DNA from: Pseudomonas sp. Seg1
GTDB taxonomy: Bacteria; Pseudomonadota; Gammaproteobacteria; Pseudomonadales; Pseudomonadaceae
NCBI RefSeq assembly: GCF_018326005.1
Contig: NZ_AP021903.1
Span: forward strand, 6,561,536-6,625,535
Length of the DNA stretch: 64,000 nt
Direction of reading: 5' to 3'
The translations under genes and the position numbers were made by a program. Every line of letters begins with the position of its first letter. Within the stretch, counting starts at the first letter, position 1. Below the pieces are notes generated by a model, which searched no databases, was not told the origin of the DNA, and was given only the letters and a program-made list of their open reading frames with translations. Of the stretch, positions 19,178 through 26,923 are shown one piece after another.

Positions 19178-20023
19178 GTGAAACACCGGTACTCCAGTAT
19201 TGCACCTCTAATTCTGATAGGTTCCAACGTGATCTACGCTCCGTTCCCTGGTGAATTTATCGCATCGGCGTTGCGTCGAGGAAAAGAGATTCAAGGGATA
19301 ATTAACTGCAGAAAATTCGATTTTAAGATCAGAGTTGTGAAACGGAGCACACGTTACGGGAAATGGGAGTTTATTCTCCCCAAGTTAATCGAAGATCACG
19401 GACTTTCAACGGAAGTACTCCAAGAGAATACTCTATATCCGCTGTATTCCGTTCTTGGTCGATCGCCTAGCTCTGCGACCTACGCACCGGCGAGCACTTG
19501 GAAAATATGTACTACATGCGTCGTAGAAGACGCCGAAAAATATGGCTCTCCGTACATACATGTTTGCCATCTGCCCAAGTCCGTAAAATTTTGCCATAAG
19601 CACGCAAGCTACCTCCAGGCCCGGTGCCCAACATGTAGTTTAGCCGTCAGCTCCCACAACCTCTCGGACTTTATAGCTTGCAGTGACTCATTTTCACTAG
19701 AAACATCCAACTCTGAAGCATGGCAGCAAGACTATGCTGTCTTCGTTAGAGACCTCTTCGACTTTCGTGGTTCGGCTTATAGCGCAGTAGTGGTAGACGA
19801 AAAACTGTACAGCAAATATATTAAACTCAGTTACAAAAATTACTTTCACGGCTATAACTCATATCGTAGTGATATAAGTAAAATTTTCGGCATGGACTTT
19901 AAAGACAATAGATCCGGTTATCAGTCTTTTGACTTATGCTTGGCTTTAGCGTTTCTTGGGTTCGAAACTGCAGATGCTTTTATTGCAGTGGTTCAGCGAC
20001 CGTCAAGCAGCAGTGCGTCATGA
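19178..20023 (+). CDS. Second TniQ/TnsD-like protein (short, 281 aa)
   Basis: A 281-residue protein with a TniQ-type zinc-binding region: C111-x2-C114, then VCHLPKSVKFCHKH (C139-x2-H142) and ARCPTC (C150-x2-C153). The N terminus (APFPGEFIASALRRGKEIQG) resembles the TniQ opening, where a P-[DG]-E-x3-S element precedes the zinc finger. The frame starts with GTG and no strong ribosome-binding site. The protein is far shorter than the main TnsD at 32998-34470 and is in the opposite orientation near the transposon's left end. It may be a second target-selection factor, or a truncated relic of another Tn7-like element. The upstream gene remnant favours decay. Confidence 0.6.
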   Translation: MKHRYSSIAPLILIGSNVIYAPFPGEFIASALRRGKEIQGIINCRKFDFKIRVVKRSTRYGKWEFILPKLIEDHGLSTEVLQENTLYPLYSVLGRSPSSATYAPASTWKICTTCVVEDAEKYGSPYIHVCHLPKSVKFCHKHASYLQARCPTCSLAVSSHNLSDFIACSDSFSLETSNSEAWQQDYAVFVRDLFDFRGSAYSAVVVDEKLYSKYIKLSYKNYFHGYNSYRSDISKIFGMDFKDNRSGYQSFDLCLALAFLGFETADAFIAVVQRPSSSSAS

Positions 20024-20337
20024 TGGCCCTCTACCCGACGCCCGCCTCCTTGCTGAGTAAGGCAAAGACGACCAGGAGCTTAAGTGCGACAATCGCGATC
20101 ACGAATCGAGTTAACGTAGAGGTGAGCATAGTAAAGTGCGATTGTCTATCGAGCACTCATTGAGGGGTTCAAGGTCGCCGCGGACTTGGACGCCTCCGCG
20201 GTGCTCCTTGGCAGCCACGCAGGATCCTCCGTATTTCCCCTTTTAACTAACTGCAGCAGCATCGCAAAACTAAGTCGTAAGAAGCTAGAGACATTAAATT
20301 AAGCGTGATTGGGGAAAACAACACAGCCTATTCGAGC
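20024..20337. other. Convergent intergenic region
   Basis: A 314-bp gap between the ends of the TniQ-like gene and the nitrilase-like gene. No gene or clear terminator hairpin is apparent. Confidence 0.35.
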
Positions 20338-21774
20338 TCATTTTTTCGGTTCATATTTCAAAGCACTCTTACCCCAGCCAGTCTGCCACTCGACCATACC
20401 GAAGCCGTGAGGCGATGTTTTTGCGTAAGCGGTTGCGCATTCACGCCCTGGGCTTTCCTCAGTCGAATCTTTTGGCCCAATAGCTAACCCGCAAGGTTGT
20501 TCCACCTTTTTCAGTTTCTCCACCATTGATAAGCTGCTGGCGATCAAAAATCTGGCTGGAGATAAATCGCTCAAATGAAATGCCTCAACATGCGCCCAGC
20601 GCGCTATGCCGGTTCCCCAATCTAAAATTGGAACAAAAACCCAATCAGGCTGATAAAGTTTGATTAGCTGAGACGCCAACGGGCTGGATTTAATATCTTG
20701 GCAAATGAGTACAACGCATCGTCCGAATCCATCTAAATCAGCGACAACAACTTCGTCACCCGCATGATTATGCTCCATGAGCCGACCGTTGCTGCCGGGA
20801 ACAAGCCCAAGATCTTCAGAGCGAGCCGTGTCTAATCCAGCCTGCCAAATTTTTCTCTGGCGCCAAAGCTCAACACCGGAACCATTGAATACGCGAGTTT
20901 CATTCCAAGGTAAGCCATCTCGAGTATCGAGCGTATTGCCAGAACCAGCGAGCAGAATCCGAGTACGGCCAGGTTTGGCGGCGATTAGCGGCCTAAGTCT
21001 ATCCGCAGCGTGAGCATCCACCATCAACTCCGCGGACATGACTATATCTGCGTAACCAATGTCACAAAGTACGGAATCAATTACCGCAGCCGCATCAATA
21101 TCCTCGCTGAGCTTGAAGTCAATATAGGCATGGCCATTTCGCTCTGATCTTTCTACGTCCAAATGCTCATCTAATTGAGCTATAGGGATAAATGCTACTT
21201 TCTCCGAACCACTCGAACTAGGCGCCAACCCAAGACCTTGACTAAGAGAGCGATCTTTGGCAAGCGTGCTCACTCGAATTGGTCGCTCATCAACCAGTAA
21301 CTCTGATCTTACTACCGTCAGGAATGCGAATTGATCGAGGAATGAATAGGCACTTGATGCGAAATCCCCCCGAGGGGAGCGAAGTAAGGGCCCCCTTGGA
21401 ACCAATTGATGACTCGGCGAAGAACTAAATGCCCCATTATCTAATCGGTCAAGAACAACTTTTCTCATCCAGTGCGATAACGGAATTCGATCAAACAACT
21501 TACTTCGGTTCAACGTTCTGGGATGAACGATCTCAAAAAAATCGTCTATCGCCGCAAGAATATGCATTATTCTGCCGTTCAGAACGGAGGGGTCGTCTCC
21601 ACGCTGTAAATTCTTTAGCGCTTCATAAGAGTCTGAAGCACTAGGAATTAATATCGATTCATCAACGGCGCGCTTAAATTCCGCACAGGGCGTTTTAAAG
21701 TTTTGCACATCGGGACCACTCCACTTGCGCGCGAGCTCCCAATTTTCCATGAATAAGTCAGCGGGAGAAGGCAT
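20338..21774 (-). CDS. Nitrilase-fold (carbon-nitrogen hydrolase) protein, putative effector
   Basis: A 478-residue protein. Residues ~230-430 match the carbon-nitrogen hydrolase fold. Strand ADIVMSAEL carries the catalytic Glu (E249); NETRVFNGSGVELWRQRKIW is the family's N-T-x-hydrophobic-G-x-R-x-K block with Lys K308; and VVLICQD has the nucleophilic Cys (C358), followed by DWVFVPILDW. The first ~225 residues are unrelated to nitrilases and may be a sensing or docking domain. Typical nitrilases are 260-340 residues, so this is an extended member. It starts 3 bp after the stop of the KGGVGR ATPase gene. In this setting it could cleave or modify an amide or nitrile-containing metabolite as an effector; this is inference. 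Confidence 0.62.
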   Translation of the reverse strand: MPSPADLFMENWELARKWSGPDVQNFKTPCAEFKRAVDESILIPSASDSYEALKNLQRGDDPSVLNGRIMHILAAIDDFFEIVHPRTLNRSKLFDRIPLSHWMRKVVLDRLDNGAFSSSPSHQLVPRGPLLRSPRGDFASSAYSFLDQFAFLTVVRSELLVDERPIRVSTLAKDRSLSQGLGLAPSSSGSEKVAFIPIAQLDEHLDVERSERNGHAYIDFKLSEDIDAAAVIDSVLCDIGYADIVMSAELMVDAHAADRLRPLIAAKPGRTRILLAGSGNTLDTRDGLPWNETRVFNGSGVELWRQRKIWQAGLDTARSEDLGLVPGSNGRLMEHNHAGDEVVVADLDGFGRCVVLICQDIKSSPLASQLIKLYQPDWVFVPILDWGTGIARWAHVEAFHLSDLSPARFLIASSLSMVEKLKKVEQPCGLAIGPKDSTEESPGRECATAYAKTSPHGFGMVEWQTGWGKSALKYEPKK

Positions 21775-21777
21775 TAT

Positions 21778-24048
21778 TCAATCATCCTCGCGGGGGCTGC
21801 TATCGTGTCTATGCCCTCGCACAAATAGGCGATTCTCTATCACGCTGTTATGCGCTTCTATATGTACCCCCACACGATCAAATAGTGTAGAAAGCAAGTC
21901 AAACTCATTCATCAATAATGTCCAGTCTTCTTCTTTTATACTATGTCGACGGCGAATGAGACCTTTGACTACGAGCGACGCCGCCTCAGAAAAGGATGTA
22001 CATATTACAAATGAGCGTGCCCGATCTTCATGCTTAATGACAACTGAAACCAATTCACGAGCTATTTTGAAGAAGTCTAAAGCTTCCTCTGGGTAGCGCC
22101 CATAATAGTTACCAAGTTGAACCCTAGCTCTGCTTTCCCCCCCGAATAAGGCCGCACAGAACTTTACTGTCAACGCGTCGCTACCGCTCTCAATTACCAC
22201 TCTACTCAAAGTTATAAAACGAAGAACTATCCTTTGAACGGATGACCCGCTTGCAGCAGCTTCAACCGCGTGCTCTGCGGCTTCTCGCACGCTCAAAAAA
22301 GGCCTAGGAAGCTCGGTAAATCTAATATGAATATTAAACTTCAGTCTTGATAGAGCATTTGTCGCGCTATTACTTGACGTATAGCTCTTAATCAAGCCAA
22401 GGGATTGAATTAAATAATTTCGTGCAGCTTGATAACTCCCCAACTGAATTTCAATTTCGGCTTTAAGTCGAAAAACATCAACATCGATCGCGACAGTTTC
22501 AGCTATCTGGTCTTGGGCAAGTTTATGTCCCATTAAATCTTTGCTGAGGGCGATAATTTCTCCTATCGTAGTCTTGACTGCTTCAACCTTCTTCATTTCA
22601 ACATAGATCCATGCAGCCTTACGTCTATGCTCTATACGTCGAAATTTTAAGTTGATCGAGGAGTAACCGGCTAAAATAATATCGAGCTCCTCGAGCAGCG
22701 CCAATTGAACTTCATGCTCGAGCATGTATCCGTGAAAGTCTACGACTTCAGAAAGTTTACTCTCAAGAGTGAGATTCCATACTTCTGGTTCAACGCTACC
22801 AATAGCCCGAAGCAGATCCACCGCGGCCATTTTGATTGATATTGTTTCAGCTAGATCGTTTAGATTTTCAGCTACGTTATCGCACGCATGAACTAATGCT
22901 TTTACATAGTCTGGATCAAGATACTCTTCATTTACAATCAGCTCTTGAGCGCTTTGAGTAAGCTGCTGTAGCTCGGCAACTGCCGACTCGGAGTCACGGG
23001 TCGCAAGGTTCTCTAGAAACTCTTCAGTCGCATGCCGAGGCAATAGTCTGCGCTTTACCAAGTCTATTGTTTCGGCTTTTATAGTTGGAATATTAACGTC
23101 CTGTCCTATAAGCTCACTTGCTAACTTCGCGTAATTCAAAGTCAATTGGTCGAATTTTGGATCAGTAGCAACAAATGGAGCTAGAGTTTCATAGGATGGA
23201 ATACTATCAATAGCAGGTATTGCCAAATTTTTTATATCTTCTTGAATCGCAAGATTGGAAAAACCTCCAACCCGCACCAATTCACTAACCGCGCGCGCCT
23301 TGGCGTCGCTCACCTCAGAAGATTCAGTACCAACAACACGCATCCGCATAGGTACTGCTCTGAGAGAAACCTCTTCTTCCCTTCGCTCTCTTATTGCAGA
23401 AGCAACACGTGCTATACCATCGATATTTTGACGATTTAGAACAAAACATAGTGCAACTTCGTCGGGCATTTGCATTGTACAAATACCCGCAACATCTGCA
23501 AAACCTGTACGACTATCAATAAGAATTAAATCGTATTTCGATTTTGCCCATGTCTTTAAATGTTCAAGTAGGGCTCCACCTGCATACTTATCAAAAAAGT
23601 CTCCCCAGGAAAACTTAGAGAGTGCATCCTCATAAAAAAACTGCTCTTTTCCTACCGTCAATCCGCCAGCACTAATATAGTCAAGCTTAATTTTTTTGTC
23701 GAAAAGCCCTGGACCAATTAGAGGTTTAACACACTCTTGAAAGATTTCACCTGAGCTCGCCTTATCAAAAAGTAACTCTACATCCTCAGAGCTGCGCGCC
23801 TGCTCGGCAGCCGCACTCCAATCCCAAAAAATATTTAGCAATCCTCGCGTATTTTTTAAGGCCTTAGCTTCCGCTCCGTCGTGAAGCCCCCGAAAATAGT
23901 AAGCTAGCCCTGGCGCTTCCATGTCCCAGTCCATGACTAGAACTCTGTAGCTGTCCAACGAAGCTAAAAACGCGACGTTGGCGAGACTCATAGTTCGTCC
24001 AACGCCGCCTTTATAGGAGTAAAAAGTTACAATTTTTGATTCAATCAT
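21778..24048 (-). CDS. KGGVGR-motif P-loop ATPase with long helical C-terminal region
   Basis: A 756-residue protein. The N-terminal ~300 residues are a SIMIBI/ParA-like ATPase: YKGGVGRTMSLANVA carries the deviant Walker A, with Arg at the place of the second Lys (K13, R18, T19). VLVMDWDMEAPG follows, then YDLILIDSRTGFADV as Walker B and switch. The remaining ~450 residues are almost wholly alpha-helical with TPR-like periodicity. KGGVGR-type ATPases are known mainly from multi-gene conflict-type loci. It overlaps the upstream regulator by 4 nt (ATGA) and is 3 bp from the nitrilase-like gene, so the three form one operon. I infer a sensor/switch role controlling the nitrilase-like partner. 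Confidence 0.75.
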   Translation of the reverse strand: MIESKIVTFYSYKGGVGRTMSLANVAFLASLDSYRVLVMDWDMEAPGLAYYFRGLHDGAEAKALKNTRGLLNIFWDWSAAAEQARSSEDVELLFDKASSGEIFQECVKPLIGPGLFDKKIKLDYISAGGLTVGKEQFFYEDALSKFSWGDFFDKYAGGALLEHLKTWAKSKYDLILIDSRTGFADVAGICTMQMPDEVALCFVLNRQNIDGIARVASAIRERREEEVSLRAVPMRMRVVGTESSEVSDAKARAVSELVRVGGFSNLAIQEDIKNLAIPAIDSIPSYETLAPFVATDPKFDQLTLNYAKLASELIGQDVNIPTIKAETIDLVKRRLLPRHATEEFLENLATRDSESAVAELQQLTQSAQELIVNEEYLDPDYVKALVHACDNVAENLNDLAETISIKMAAVDLLRAIGSVEPEVWNLTLESKLSEVVDFHGYMLEHEVQLALLEELDIILAGYSSINLKFRRIEHRRKAAWIYVEMKKVEAVKTTIGEIIALSKDLMGHKLAQDQIAETVAIDVDVFRLKAEIEIQLGSYQAARNYLIQSLGLIKSYTSSNSATNALSRLKFNIHIRFTELPRPFLSVREAAEHAVEAAASGSSVQRIVLRFITLSRVVIESGSDALTVKFCAALFGGESRARVQLGNYYGRYPEEALDFFKIARELVSVVIKHEDRARSFVICTSFSEAASLVVKGLIRRRHSIKEEDWTLLMNEFDLLSTLFDRVGVHIEAHNSVIENRLFVRGHRHDSSPREDD

Positions 24049-24749
24049 GCTGACATTCTCTCAGCACGATTACTGGCGGAACGACTGAAAGCAATTTGGC
24101 GTTGCATAAACGGCTGGGAAGAGTCCTTCTTGCTCGCAAGTGCAACTAAGGCACTATCCCTCGAAACCTTTGGTACCGCCGCATCTATACTTCCTTGCAG
24201 TCTGCGCTCTTCATGCATTTGTCGAGCTGTCGCAGAAAGAGAATTAATCACAGTTGTTCCGACTTTTTTAGATGTCGTAATTCCCAATTCTCTAAATTTT
24301 CTTAGCTTACGGCTGACGTTTTCTTCGGTTTGGCCTACAACTTTAGAAAGCACTTTATTGCTAAGTGGCTGCTCAAATAATGCATTTATATATAATACAT
24401 TTGCCGGATCATTCAAAGATTCATTAAATTCAGCACTAACTTTTCGATCCAACCCCTGCGCTGCCAAAAGTTGGGCAAGGCTAAGCATTCCCATTTGATA
24501 CGCTTCTCTATGCGAGAAATCCTCTTTGCTAGCGGCTTGGACAGCAAGCTGAACATCAGCAGAGCAACGGGTTAATGCGCTCTGATAGAGTTGAACTATT
24601 GCATCGTGGATTTCACCTGATTTTTGGCGTGAGGCGCTAAGCATGGCTTCCTCGAGCCAATCGGCGAGGATGGCGCCTGAGTGCCGACTCAGGCCCAGTG
24701 GTTCCTTCGGATTTTGGAGCAGTTCCATAAGAACGTTGCCGGCCGTCAT
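24045..24749 (-). CDS. Winged-helix DNA-binding-like protein, first gene of the ATPase/nitrilase operon
   Basis: A 234-residue protein from the ATG at 24749, chosen because AAGGGGGAA lies just upstream; the frame extends further but without support. The middle holds a MarR-like winged helix at about residues 126-172 (LSNKVLSKVVGQTEENVSRK, then LRKFRELGI, and a wing with KVGTTVI). The N-terminal half is helical and the C-terminal tail is basic and Ser-rich. As first gene of a three-gene operon it is probably its transcriptional regulator, or a DNA-sensing component. It overlaps the ATPase gene by 4 nt. Confidence 0.6.
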   Translation of the reverse strand: MTAGNVLMELLQNPKEPLGLSRHSGAILADWLEEAMLSASRQKSGEIHDAIVQLYQSALTRCSADVQLAVQAASKEDFSHREAYQMGMLSLAQLLAAQGLDRKVSAEFNESLNDPANVLYINALFEQPLSNKVLSKVVGQTEENVSRKLRKFRELGITTSKKVGTTVINSLSATARQMHEERRLQGSIDAAVPKVSRDSALVALASKKDSSQPFMQRQIAFSRSASNRAERMSA

Positions 24750-25787
24750 ATTGTTCCCCCTTGGTCTAGAAGCACTATAGGCACAAATCAAATAACGATC
24801 AACGATCAGCTGGCACCAAAGGGAGCCTCTCGTCTTATTTCGCTTGCAAATACGCCATAAAATTGACATCCACCTTTTAGCTTCAATTAATCAAATTTAT
24901 CTCGGCGTGCTTTGGCGGTTTTTTGTCGTATTAGTTGATTGGTATTTGATTTAGGGTGATTCGCGGATTGGCGCATGACATTCTCCAACCAACACACGAA
25001 GGCTGCGCTTACGCGTCACACAACACGGATCGGGGTAGTGGCGCTTTTCCTATACTTATCGAGCTGGATCCGCACTAAACCTGACTTTAATACGCTTTAT
25101 AAATAAGCAGTTTCGCTCCTCAACTCACGAGAGCGCGGCCCGTAAAAGGTGCTTACAAGCGAATAATCGAGTACTGCAGCGCAGTCGTTGAATCGGCCTT
25201 GGTTCTGTAAATCTACTCAACGGCTGCAGGTGCGCGACGCGCGAACGTCTTATTAAGTCAGGCTTCACAGAACGACCCATGCGGTAATTCAACTCGCGCG
25301 TCTCGAAGAAAAACCTGCCGGTCCGCTGCACGATTTACGCTTGGCTGAAACGTATGCAATACCACGCCAATCTACGCTCGCTGACACCGTCGTCCTGAAA
25401 AGTCTCCGACTACAAGGTTCGCAAAAAATGTTGAAGATGCGCGAGCCCTCAGGTGCGAAAAAATAGGAGATATCCACTTCACCTTGCCCCTCTTCCCACA
25501 CCCTACACCCAGCAGCACCGTGAGGACATCGAGCACGCCGAGTACGTTCAGCACAGCGAGCACCGAAAGGCTAAATAAAAAATATATATTTCAATCAGTT
25601 ATAAACATCTTCTGCGCGATATCGCGCAATTCGATAACTTGATCTAGCCTCATATCAGGCATTTGAGTGGTCTGTATCGTTCATTCACATGCATGAAAAT
25701 GCGTGATATGAGCACGTAATGACGGTTTGTCATCGTCATCGGTTGCCGGGACACTGGACTCAACAGAAATCAGACAGGGGCTGCACA
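24750..25787. promoter_or_regulatory. 1-kb divergent intergenic region with 9-bp tandem repeats
   Basis: This gap separates two divergent genes, so it must hold both promoters. No supported gene is present; short minus-strand frames are low-complexity. Six imperfect 9-bp units (pattern ACNNCGAGC) run from 25517 to 25570. An AT-rich stretch follows at 25575-25600. A short inverted repeat, TCACATGCAT/ATGCGTGA around a GAAA loop, lies at about 25684-25703, upstream of the plus-strand gene, and could be an operator. Confidence 0.45.
25517..25570. repeat. Six tandem imperfect 9-bp repeats
   Basis: Successive units are ACCGTGAGG, ACATCGAGC, ACGCCGAGT, ACGTTCAGC, ACAGCGAGC and ACCGAAAGG. The 9-bp period is regular and the position is about 220 bp upstream of a winged-helix-like gene. 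They might be binding sites (iteron-like) for a DNA-binding protein, or a relic of coding repeats. Confidence 0.5.
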
Positions 25788-26468
25788 ATGGCCAATGCGA
25801 AACAGTCAGCAAAACGCCGCCTAACCATGGCGGAACGTGCTCAGCAACTGATGCTGGTCCATTTCCCGAATATTCCCGAAGCGTGGAAATGGACACGCAA
25901 AACTCACGACGGCTTCAGCACGATTCCTCGAACCCTGCCCATTGCTATGCAGATTATCGACGCTCAATCGAAGGGACAGCCTGCCGGCCACGTGCTGTTT
26001 TGTCTTTGGGCGCGCATGCCCGATCACCCGGTCATCACGATCGAGAATCCCAGCACTTTTGCAGCAGAAGCGGGATTCCTCGGGGAACGGGCCGTGGACA
26101 CCTGGCGCCGACGGATGAAAAAGCTTCGGGAGCTGCAGTTCATTACCACCAAACCAGGTGCTTCAGGTGAATTCCACTACGTGATGCTCACCAATCCTAA
26201 TGCTGCTGTCGAGTGGATGCGCAGTGGTGGAAAAATTCAGGATGGGCTGTATAGCCGCTTCATCGAGCGACTGCCAGAGATCGGTGCGTATGGGGATATC
26301 GAAGCAGTCCACGCCTATTGGACAGCGGTAAATGACGCAGAAAAGGCAAAAGTTGCTGCGGCCGAGGAGGCCGCCAAGCAGACATCAAGCACATCTCCAC
26401 CGCCTCCTCCGCCGCCAATTCCACCCACCAAATCCAAACGCACCAGGAGATCAAAGGAAAATGCATAG
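25788..26468 (+). CDS. Hypothetical protein, winged-helix-like, upstream of structured repeats
   Basis: A 226-residue protein from the ATG at 25788 (MANAKQSAKRRLTMAERAQQ), with AGGGG upstream; an open extension to 25719 has no ribosome-binding site. The core (TIPRTLPIAMQIIDAQS, then FCLWARMPDHPVITI, FAAEAGFLGERAVDTWRRRM and KKLRELQFI) looks like a winged helix of the kind found in replication initiators and regulators. The C-terminal ~55 residues are a low-complexity Ala/Glu stretch, a poly-Pro run and a basic tail. No family can be named. It is directly followed by two covarying repeats and then the SEFIR/TIR gene, all on the plus strand. Confidence 0.6.
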   Translation: MANAKQSAKRRLTMAERAQQLMLVHFPNIPEAWKWTRKTHDGFSTIPRTLPIAMQIIDAQSKGQPAGHVLFCLWARMPDHPVITIENPSTFAAEAGFLGERAVDTWRRRMKKLRELQFITTKPGASGEFHYVMLTNPNAAVEWMRSGGKIQDGLYSRFIERLPEIGAYGDIEAVHAYWTAVNDAEKAKVAAAEEAAKQTSSTSPPPPPPPIPPTKSKRTRRSKENA

Positions 26469-26573
26469 AAGAGTGCGGGGCATTGAGTTCACCGACCTCG
26501 GTGCCCCAGAAGTAAAAGTCTTAGACCGGCTGAGGGTCGAATGTTGACCGGCTAAGACTGTGGTGGAGCAACG
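26467..26573 (+). ncRNA. Putative structured RNA, copy 1 of a tandem pair
   Basis: A ~107-nt unit with two hairpins. Stem 1 pairs GGGGCATTGAG (26477-26487) with CTCGGTGCCCC (26497-26507). Stem 2 pairs AGTCTTAG (26517-26524) with CTAAGACT (26552-26559) and CCGG (26526-26529) with CCGG (26548-26551). They enclose an 18-nt loop, CTGAGGGTCGAATGTTGA. A GTGGTGG tail follows. Copy 2 keeps the loop, the tail and the pairing while stem bases change in a compensatory way, which argues for a functional RNA fold. Strand is inferred from neighbouring genes. Function is unknown. Confidence 0.6.
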
Positions 26574-26619
26574 ATGGGTAAAGACATGCTACAGGAGGCC
26601 GTGTATGCGGATAGAGAGG

Positions 26620-26732
26620 AGAAGAGTGAGGGGCATCGAGTGCTAATCCACCCACCTCGATGCCCTCAAAAATAAAGTCCTGAACCAGCTGAGGGTCGAG
26701 TCTTGACTGGACAGGACTGTGGTGGTGCAAGG
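26620..26732 (+). ncRNA. Putative structured RNA, copy 2 of a tandem pair
   Basis: A ~113-nt unit beginning with the same AGAAGAGTG as copy 1. Stem 1 pairs GGGGCATCGAG (26630-26640) with CTCGATGCCCT (26656-26666). Stem 2 pairs AGTCCTG with CAGGACT and CCAG with CTGG around the loop CTGAGGGTCGAGTCTTGA. Against copy 1, U-A becomes C-G, A-U becomes G-C and an inner G-C becomes A-U in stem 2; two wobble pairs in stem 1 become Watson-Crick. The loop differs at 2 of 18 positions. The copies are 46 bp apart. Confidence 0.6.
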
Positions 26733-26741
26733 TTAGGGGTT

Positions 26742-26763
26742 CTAGACCTCGCAAGGAGTCTAG
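26742..26763 (+). terminator. Hairpin after the tandem RNA pair, possible terminator
   Basis: CTAGACCT (26742-26749) and AGGAGTCTAG (26754-26763) pair around CGCA with one bulged A. A pyrimidine-rich CATCCCTTCATCTTTT follows. It could end a transcript covering the two structured repeats. The T run is short, so this is tentative. Confidence 0.4.
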
Positions 26764-26923
26764 CATCCCTTCATCTTTTACAGCAGAAGGCGACATCAGG
26801 GATGCCAAGACATCAAGCAGTAGCATCAAAGATTGCAGCACTTCTGGTTACTAAGCGATGGCTATATAACCGTTTCCGAGTAAGCGGCCAAATGCTCCGG
26901 GTCAATATTAAAGGCGAACAGAT

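Noticed and set aside
25125..25563. Overlapping minus-strand frames with a Val-Leu repeat peptide
   Set aside because: The apparent repeat protein is just the 9-bp DNA repeats translated; there is no good start.
26467..26732. CRISPR array or retron
   Set aside because: Only two long, diverged units with internal stems, no short identical repeats with spacers, and no cas gene or reverse transcriptase in the window.
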